64,000 bases of DNA, taken from contig NZ_CM001857.1 of the NCBI RefSeq assembly GCF_000400505.1, positions 2,694,134 to 2,758,133 of the forward strand, given 5' to 3'. Below the pieces are notes generated by a model. It did not search any database and was not told the DNA's origin. It saw nothing but the letters and a program-made list of their open reading frames with translations. Shown here one piece after another: positions 58,084-64,000 of this stretch. Position numbers and translations under genes: made by a program. This DNA is from Musicola paradisiaca NCPPB 2511 (GTDB lineage Bacteria; Pseudomonadota; Gammaproteobacteria; Enterobacterales; Enterobacteriaceae). Every line of letters starts with the position of its first letter. Position 1 is the first letter of the stretch.

Positions 58084-59094
58084 TCAGCGATTACCGCCGC
58101 CAAGACGGCGTTGCAGTTGGTCGCGCAGGTTGGGCGGCGTGCCCTTGATGGTCAGGGTGTCCGTGGCCGGATCCCAAAAAATACGTTCGCCCAGCAGCAA
58201 CGCATCGAAATTGATGCTGATGCCGCCGCCGCTACCGGCAAATTTGGTCAATTGGCGCAGGGTGCCGCGATCCGCCGGGAAGCTTTCCGCCAGCTCATAG
58301 CCTTGTTCTGCGGTAAACGCTTCGAAACTCTTCTCACCCAGCGGCGGCAACTCCTGCGACAGCGCGGCCAGCGCAATTTCCTCGCCGGCTTGCAGTTGCT
58401 CATTGCAGTAGCTGTAAACCTGCTGACGGTACTGCTGGCGCTCGCTTTTATCCAGCTCCGCTTCGGCGCAGTATTCATCCACCGCTTTCAGCAATCCTTT
58501 ATTCTGCGCTTTGGCATCCAACCCTTCGGCTGCGGCAAGAAAATCCATAAAGAAATCAGATACTTTTCGCCCGACGCGCCCCTTCAGGAAGGTGAGATAG
58601 CGGGTCGACGACGGATTGGTTTCCCACTCCGTCAAATCAATGCGCGCGACAATGTCCGCATGGTGAATATCCAGATAATGCGTGCTGCTGATATCGAGCT
58701 GTTCGTTGACCCGCATGCTGTTGCAGCTATTCAGTACCGCCACCAGCAGGTACTCCACCGCCAGATAGCGATATTGACAGAACAGCACTACGCCGCCTTC
58801 GGCGAACGGATACTTGGACAGCTCATCGCGCAGACGACCGGTGGCGGCACGAGAAAACGCCAGAAAATCATCGTCCCCGCGGCGGCAGGCGCGCAGGGCG
58901 TCCGCCAACTCGCTCTGTTCATTGAATAAGCCATAGGCCTTGTTCTTGGCGCTGTAAACGCGGTGCAGTTCCGCCATCATCTCGCTGACGGCCTCGTTCA
59001 CGGTCAACAAAGAATCGCGCAGCACCAGTTCCAGCGTCTGTTCGTCGCGCTTAACCAGCTGATGCAGGGCAATCTGGTCGATATCCAGACTCAT
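58084..59094 (-). CDS. yejK: nucleoid-associated protein YejK (NdpA)
   Basis: Nucleoid-bound protein of 336 residues with a single large NdpA domain ([16 protein letters not shown] start; [15 protein letters not shown] near residue 178). Precise function unknown; E. coli YejK interacts with topoisomerase IV and gyrase. ATG at 59094 matches the E. coli start and follows AAGGAG; seven codons upstream are open but unlikely. Divergent from yejL-yejM. Confidence 0.95.
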   Translation of the reverse strand: MSLDIDQIALHQLVKRDEQTLELVLRDSLLTVNEAVSEMMAELHRVYSAKNKAYGLFNEQSELADALRACRRGDDDFLAFSRAATGRLRDELSKYPFAEGGVVLFCQYRYLAVEYLLVAVLNSCNSMRVNEQLDISSTHYLDIHHADIVARIDLTEWETNPSSTRYLTFLKGRVGRKVSDFFMDFLAAAEGLDAKAQNKGLLKAVDEYCAEAELDKSERQQYRQQVYSYCNEQLQAGEEIALAALSQELPPLGEKSFEAFTAEQGYELAESFPADRGTLRQLTKFAGSGGGISINFDALLLGERIFWDPATDTLTIKGTPPNLRDQLQRRLGGGNR

Positions 59095-59242
59095 GGTACA
59101 CTCTCCTTTTAGCAAGGAGCGTATTCAAACACCTCCTGCCATTAGCCGCAACGCCGTCATACGGACAAATGATAAAAGTGCGGAAAACCACATCCCTATA
59201 CGGTAATATGTTGGCCTTTCATTATCTGAGAATGACGATTAT

Positions 59243-59470
59243 ATGCCGCAATCATCCCGCTACAGTGACGAACTGATTGAACAACTGCTACTAGACCTGG
59301 TCGGCGTACTGGAGACGCACCGCGCCCCCACCGATCTTGCGCTGATGGTGCTGGGCAATATGGTCACTAACCTGATCAATACCAGTGTCGCCCCAGAGCA
59401 ACGTGCGGCGCTGGCCCGGACTTTCGCGAGTGCGTTACAGGCGTCCGTCAGCACTGAAAAAACCCACTGA
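59243..59470 (+). CDS. yejL: UPF0352 protein YejL
   Basis: A 75-residue helical protein matching E. coli YejL ([16 protein letters not shown] start), known as a small dimer from structural work but without an assigned role. It lies 14 bases ahead of yejM and is probably its operon partner. Confidence 0.93.
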   Translation: MPQSSRYSDELIEQLLLDLVGVLETHRAPTDLALMVLGNMVTNLINTSVAPEQRAALARTFASALQASVSTEKTH

Positions 59471-59484
59471 TAGCGGCTTTCGGC

Positions 59485-61257
59485 ATGGTAACCAACCGTC
59501 CGCGCTACCGGGAAAAAGTCTCCCAGATGATTGGCTGGGGGCACTGGTTCGCGCTGTTCAACATCCTGCTCGCATTGGCTCTCGGCAGTCGCTATCTGTG
59601 GGTAGCCGACTGGCCGGCATCACTGGCGGGCCGCGCCTATGCCCTGATTAGCTGGCTGGGACACTTCAGCTTCATCGGTTTTTCCGCCTATCTGCTGATC
59701 ATTTTCCCGCTGACCTTTATCGTCATGTCGCAGCGGTTGTTGCGTTTTTTGTCAGCCGCGCTTGCTACCGCCGGGCAGACGCTGCTGATTGTCGACGCCG
59801 CAGTGTTCAACCGCTTCCATCTGCACCTTAACCCTACTGTCTGGGAACTGGTTACTAACCCGGAACAGAGCGAAATGGTACGGGACTGGCAGCTGTTGTT
59901 TATCAGCGCGCCCATCATTTTTATGGCGCAGATGCTGTTCGGCACCTGGTCGTGGCAAAAACTGCGCAGCCTGAACCGCCGCAGTTTCGGCAAACCGCTG
60001 GCGGGCGTGTTCATCGTCGCCTTTTGCGCCTCGCATCTGATGTACATCTGGGCCGATGCCAACTTCTATCGCCCAATCACCATGCAGCGCGCCAACCTGC
60101 CGCTTTCCTACCCGATGACGGCCCGGCGTTTTCTGGAGAAACACGGCCTGCTCGACGCGCAGGAATACGAACGGCGTTTGGCTCTCCAGGGCAACCCGGA
60201 TGCGGTTTCCGTCGAGTACCCGCTGGGCGAGATCCGTTTTCGCGATACCGGCAGCGGTTACAACCTGCTGATGGTGGTGATGGATAGCACGCCTAATCTT
60301 GACACACCGCACACCATGCCGAATCTGGCCCGTTTCGGCGAAGGTAACGTGCGTTTCAGCAATCATTTCAGCGCAGGTACCCAGGCAGATGGCGGGTTGT
60401 TCAACCTGTTCTACGGTATTTCCACCACCTATATGGATGGAGTGTTGGCCAGCAGCAAGCCGTCCGCATTGATCGCTGCGCTGAGCCGGCAGGGTTATCA
60501 GTTTGGCCTGTTCTCCGCCAGCGGCTTCAGCAGCCCGCTGTATCGTCAGGCATTGCTGTCCGATTTTTCACTACCGCCGGACGATCCACAAGGCAACAGC
60601 ACCATCACCACTCAATGGGTCAAATGGCTGGATGGCAACACCGACACCAAATCCCCTTGGTTCTCGTTTATAGAACTGAAGCACGATGATCGAAACGGCA
60701 ATGCCAAGCCGTTATCGAACGCAGAGCAACAACGCCGTTATCAACAGGGCACCACCGACATCGACGCGCAACTGCAGCGCATCCTCGACACGTTGCGCGA
60801 TAAAGATCTGCTGAATAACACCGTCGTCGTGGTGACGGCCGAGCAAAGCCCCGAAGAACGGCAGGGCGACAGCGATCCAACGCCGATGAACCGTGAGCAT
60901 CGTCAGGTACCGCTGGTCATCCACTGGCCGGAAACGCCGGTGCAGACTATCGGCAAAATGACCGACCCTAAAGATGTTATGGCTACGCTGATGCAACGCT
61001 TGCTGCATGTGAAGAATCCTACAGACGATTATTCTCAGGGAGAGGATCTCTTCGGCGCTGAACGACGCTTGAATTGGCTGACTAACGGCACCAACGGTAA
61101 TCTCACCATTATCACGCCGCAGCAAATTATCCTGTTGAATAATAACGGCAGTTATCGTGCTTACGATGCGCAAGGGCAAGAACTGAAAGATGAAAAACCA
61201 CAGCTTGGATTGTTATTGCAGGTCTTAACGAGCGAACGGCGATTTATTGCTAACTAA
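59485..61257 (+). CDS. yejM: inner-membrane regulator YejM (PbgA/LapC)
   Basis: Controls lipopolysaccharide supply by blocking LapB-guided breakdown of LpxC when LPS is scarce; essential in E. coli. The 590 residues have five membrane segments (to about 190), a basic linker that binds LPS, and a periplasmic sulfatase-like domain (MVVMDSTPNLDTPHTMPNL near residue 263) lacking the catalytic Cys/Thr and full metal set, as in known YejM. Followed by proL, as in E. coli. Confidence 0.96.
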   Translation: MVTNRPRYREKVSQMIGWGHWFALFNILLALALGSRYLWVADWPASLAGRAYALISWLGHFSFIGFSAYLLIIFPLTFIVMSQRLLRFLSAALATAGQTLLIVDAAVFNRFHLHLNPTVWELVTNPEQSEMVRDWQLLFISAPIIFMAQMLFGTWSWQKLRSLNRRSFGKPLAGVFIVAFCASHLMYIWADANFYRPITMQRANLPLSYPMTARRFLEKHGLLDAQEYERRLALQGNPDAVSVEYPLGEIRFRDTGSGYNLLMVVMDSTPNLDTPHTMPNLARFGEGNVRFSNHFSAGTQADGGLFNLFYGISTTYMDGVLASSKPSALIAALSRQGYQFGLFSASGFSSPLYRQALLSDFSLPPDDPQGNSTITTQWVKWLDGNTDTKSPWFSFIELKHDDRNGNAKPLSNAEQQRRYQQGTTDIDAQLQRILDTLRDKDLLNNTVVVVTAEQSPEERQGDSDPTPMNREHRQVPLVIHWPETPVQTIGKMTDPKDVMATLMQRLLHVKNPTDDYSQGEDLFGAERRLNWLTNGTNGNLTIITPQQIILLNNNGSYRAYDAQGQELKDEKPQLGLLLQVLTSERRFIAN

Positions 61258-61335
61258 CTGCCTAAATCTAAAGCAGTCATTCAGTATGGCTATTGCAATC
61301 ACAACAGGAAACGGTAGTATAGCGGCCCATAACAT

Positions 61336-61412
61336 CGGCACGTAGCGCAGCCTGGTAGCGCACCGTCATGGGGTGTCGGGGGTCGGAGGTTCAAATCCTC
61401 TCGTGCCGACCA
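61336..61412 (+). tRNA. proL: tRNA-Pro(GGG)
   Basis: A 77-base tRNA with CCA encoded: acceptor CGGCACG / CGTGCCG, D-arm GCGC..GCGC, anticodon loop ATGGGGT with GGG, T-arm with GGTTCAAATCC. It seems identical to E. coli proL and keeps the same place after yejM. Its 3' end is the likely attachment site of the integrase gene downstream. Confidence 0.97.
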
Positions 61413-61420
61413 AATACCAC

Positions 61421-61490
61421 TTCCGTCAGTACCGGTTACTGACGGAAACCCCACAGAAACCCGCATCCTCTCTGAGTTTGCGGTTTTTTT
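61421..61490 (+). terminator. hairpins and terminator after proL
   Basis: A perfect 11-bp stem TTCCGTCAGTA / TACTGACGGAA with a 5-base loop starts 9 bases after the tRNA. A second weaker stem (CCGCA / TGCGG) ends in seven T at 61484-61490. The second looks like the terminator; the first may be an integrase or attachment-site element. Confidence 0.6.
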
Positions 61491-61599
61491 GTTGCCTGTT
61501 ATCTGCCGGGATACCCCGTTTACAGCCGGAAACTTTGGGACTACATTTGGGACTAACTCGGCATAGTCCCATAAAACCGTAGTCCCAAAGGAAACGATC

Positions 61600-62850
61600 A
61601 TGGCAATTCAGGCAAAGCCCCTCACCAACACGGAAGTCAAAGCCGCCAAAGCGACGGATAAAGAATTGTCATTGCATGACGGCGGCGGGCTGCTGCTGTT
61701 CGTCAAACCATCTGGTACAAAAACCTGGCGCTTTCGCTATTACCATCCACAGACCAAAAAGCGGACTACGCTCACCTTTGGCAGTTATCCAGCGCTCTCT
61801 TTGGCCGACGCCCGCCAAATGCGCGAAGCAGCCAAAGCACTTTTAGAAAAAGGCATCGATCCGCAATTCCACCAGCAACAGCAGCGCGAACAAGAACAGG
61901 CAATCAGCCTGAACACGTTCGCCAAAGTCGCCGCCGACTGGTATGAAGTGAAAAAATCTCAACCGCTGGCCGCAAACACCATTAAAGATATCTGGCGCTC
62001 CCTGGAAAAGTACGTGTTCCCGTTCATCGCAAACCAGCCTATCAGCCAGCTTACCGCCCGCCATTTCATCACCGCATTGGAACCGATACAGGCCAGCGGC
62101 AAACTGGAAACCGTTAAACGGGTTAGCCAGCGTATTAACGAAGTGATGGATTATGCCGTTAACTCAGGTCTGATACCGGCTAACCCGGCGGCGAAGATCC
62201 GCAAAGCATTTCAGACGCCGGTGAAAACCCATATGCCGACCATCCGGCCAGAGGCATTACCTAGCCTGATGAAAACGCTATCGGTCGCCAGCATCGAGCT
62301 ACAAACCCGGTTATTGATTGAATGGCAATTGTTGACCGTTGCTCGCCCGGCTGAAGCCGCAGAAACCCGCTGGAGCGAGATAGACCTTACGCAGAACACC
62401 TGGACAATCCCGGCAGGCCGCATGAAGATGCGCCGCGAGCACGTCATTCCCCTGCTCCCACAAGCGTTAGCCATTCTGGACGCCATGAAGCCAATCAGCG
62501 GGCACCGGGAATATCTGTTCCCTTCCGCTAAAGACCCCAAACAGCCAATGAACAGCCAAACCGCTAACGCCGCATTGCGTCGCATGGGCTACAAAGGCGT
62601 GCTGGTGTCCCACGGCTTGCGCGCTATCTTCAGTACCGCCGCCAACGAAGCAGGCTTCCCGCCAGACGTCATCGAAGCCGCGCTAGCTCACGTTGACACC
62701 AATGAAGTGCGCCGCGCTTACAACCGCTCCACCTATCTGGAGCAACGCAAGGTACTGATGTGCTGGTGGGGTGAGTTTGTTGAAACCGCCGCCACCGGTA
62801 AGGCGATGGCCGCAGACGGCGCAAAAGGGCTACGAGTGATTAACGCCTAA
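61600..62850 (+). CDS. int: P4-type tyrosine integrase
   Basis: Recombinase that integrates a genomic island at the adjacent tRNA-Pro gene. The 416 residues show the DUF4102 arm-binding domain (about 1-90; LSLHDGGGLLLFVKPSG), the core-binding region and the catalytic domain with Arg in TVARPAEAAETRWSE, His-x-x-Arg in SHGLRAIFSTAANE, His in LAHVDTNEV and the nucleophile Tyr in RRAYNRS. All catalytic residues are intact. It starts about 190 bases after the tRNA and points away from it, the usual arrangement at an island's left end. Confidence 0.95.
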   Translation: MAIQAKPLTNTEVKAAKATDKELSLHDGGGLLLFVKPSGTKTWRFRYYHPQTKKRTTLTFGSYPALSLADARQMREAAKALLEKGIDPQFHQQQQREQEQAISLNTFAKVAADWYEVKKSQPLAANTIKDIWRSLEKYVFPFIANQPISQLTARHFITALEPIQASGKLETVKRVSQRINEVMDYAVNSGLIPANPAAKIRKAFQTPVKTHMPTIRPEALPSLMKTLSVASIELQTRLLIEWQLLTVARPAEAAETRWSEIDLTQNTWTIPAGRMKMRREHVIPLLPQALAILDAMKPISGHREYLFPSAKDPKQPMNSQTANAALRRMGYKGVLVSHGLRAIFSTAANEAGFPPDVIEAALAHVDTNEVRRAYNRSTYLEQRKVLMCWWGEFVETAATGKAMAADGAKGLRVINA

Positions 62851-62995
62851 TACTGTTTATTTATACAGTTATTTGTTGATTCCTGTTACAGCACTTCCTA
62901 AAATGGCGCTATCCGGTGAAAACCGATAGAAACTAGTACATTGCACTGGCCCTATCACCACGGGCCTTTGCATTCGACACTCTAGCCGAGGGAAT

Positions 62996-63664
62996 ATGCT
63001 GAAAATACCCAGACACATGCGGGGACTGCTCGAGGTCACAGCACAACAGGTTGCTAGCGTTATGGCATCGCAAGGTAACGAAGATGCGCCTGTCTCTTAC
63101 TGCGTTGATGACTTCCTGCCTGACTCCGTTCCCTATTACCACCATGAAGCTGAAACCGAAAACTATCTACAAACCATTTTTCAGGCGGTCAGATTTGGCG
63201 TAATAAAACCGATCCGCGCCTCAGCGACGCACGCATGGGGCGACACCACCAACATATGGACAACCAAGATTGACGTAGACACTATCAATCAAAACACGGA
63301 AATTCACGATGCCACCTTCCTGGCTACCGAGATTTGGCCGTGGGCTAACCAATTACTTTCTGATGATTCACCCTGGTATAGCTTTTCCGATCCCAAAAAA
63401 GACACGCCATTACCAGAAAATTGGGGTGAATTCGCCAATCGTGATACCGCATTACTTCTTATCGCGGGTTTGGCAAAGGCGCTTGAAGGTAAAAGTGGTG
63501 GTGTTTATAAGTGGGGTAACAAACTGAACCAGAAAAAACTGGCGGAAGATGCAGCGCTTGCGGTGAGTTGCGCACTTGGCACCGGTGAACCCGACAAAAC
63601 AGAATCTTTTCGTAAGTTAATTGGCGAAGCGCTGGCCGCCGTGTCGCTTAGCTCAGACGCATAA
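62996..63664 (+). CDS. unrecognised island protein
   Basis: A 222-residue soluble protein that I do not recognise. The N-terminal half is acidic and aromatic (DDFLPDSVPYYHHEAE; AVRFGVIKPIRASATHAWGDTTNIW), the C-terminal half is helical and Ala-rich (NRDTALLLIAGLAKALEG; LAEDAALAVSCALGTGEPDK). No signal peptide or membrane segment. Good ribosome-binding site (GAGGGA). It lies between the integrase and alpA genes, a place often held by regulatory or cargo genes in P4-like islands; no function is assigned. Confidence 0.75.
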   Translation: MLKIPRHMRGLLEVTAQQVASVMASQGNEDAPVSYCVDDFLPDSVPYYHHEAETENYLQTIFQAVRFGVIKPIRASATHAWGDTTNIWTTKIDVDTINQNTEIHDATFLATEIWPWANQLLSDDSPWYSFSDPKKDTPLPENWGEFANRDTALLLIAGLAKALEGKSGGVYKWGNKLNQKKLAEDAALAVSCALGTGEPDKTESFRKLIGEALAAVSLSSDA

Positions 63665-63851
63665 TTGACGATCACAGACAGAGTAACGGCTAGATCAGAT
63701 TCTGGCCGTTACCAAACCAACACCACTCATCACCTAACTCTATTTCTGACCCAGCCAACTATTTCCCCCGACTTACCACACTTTGACCGGTAATCCCGGT
63801 TAACTATTCGTACCGAACGGATAGCATCGGTTTTACTGGAGATCCTTGTTT

Positions 63852-64000
63852 ATGAGTCTGTTAGAAAGAAAAATCCTGCTGAAAAAAGAAGTGAAAGCCA
63901 TTTTGCGCGTCAGCTCTGACAGCAGCTTTCAGGAAATGATCAACGCCGGGGAATTCCCGAAAGGCTTTCGCATTGGCCTGCGCCGCGTAGGTTGGTTTGA
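63852..64000 (+). CDS. AlpA-family transcription regulator, cut by window end
   Basis: The first 49 residues of a small phage-type regulator (MSLLERKILLKKEVKAILRV; INAGEFPKGFRIGLRRVGWF), with the winged helix of the AlpA/excisionase family. In P4-like islands AlpA drives the integrase or excision. The gene continues past the right edge. A GGAGATCC lies ahead of the ATG. Confidence 0.82.
   Translation, partial: MSLLERKILLKKEVKAILRVSSDSSFQEMINAGEFPKGFRIGLRRVGWF

Overview
The window looks like chromosome of a soft-rot enterobacterium, most likely Dickeya or a close relative. This rests on recognising many Enterobacterales proteins and gene neighbourhoods (fruBKA-setB, yeiE-yeiH-nfo, yejABEF, yejG-bcr-rsuA, radD, rplY, yejKLM-proL) together with sotB; no database search was possible.

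Layout. 1-3.1 kb: a chemoreceptor and a second protein holding only a paralogous periplasmic sensor domain, preceded by eight 20-bp tandem repeats. 3.3-6.2 kb: a LysR regulator and the glutathione-dependent formaldehyde pathway (frmA, S-formylglutathione hydrolase). 6.7-10.9 kb: a KTSC protein, hcxA, and a divergent ribose-type ABC importer that lacks a binding-protein gene. 11.0-16.1 kb: a tightly overlapped minus-strand operon, KAS III / FkbH / ACP / E2-type acyltransferase / alpha-beta hydrolase. This is the enzyme set known from acyltetronate antibiotics of the agglomerin/RK-682 type and is the best candidate for an undescribed system here. 16.6-37.7 kb: mainly core genes (sotB, lysP, yeiE, yeiH, nfo, fruAKB, setB, yeiW, efpL, yeiR, lpxT, mepS, yejABEF).

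37.7-48.6 kb: a genomic island splitting yejF from yejG. It holds an IS3-family element, a DEDDh exonuclease, a complete type II CBASS anti-phage operon (HNH-SAVED effector, CD-NTase, E2/E1 ligase Cap2, JAMM protease Cap3), a RadC-like protein, a YhcG/DUF1016 nuclease and a tyrosine integrase broken by an amber codon. 48.7-61.3 kb: core genes again (yejG, bcr, rsuA, yecH, radD, rplY, yejK, yejL, yejM). The pyruvate-sensing PyrSR system sits directly beside its transporter gene yhjX, with a recognisable PyrR site between them. 61.3 kb to the end: tRNA-Pro(GGG) with a P4-type integrase just downstream, an unrecognised gene and the start of an AlpA regulator, i.e. the left end of a second island.

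Two genes, fkbH and fruB, are each broken by one extra A in a run of seven A. The identical form suggests either homopolymer sequencing errors or slippage-prone tracts; the sequence alone cannot decide.
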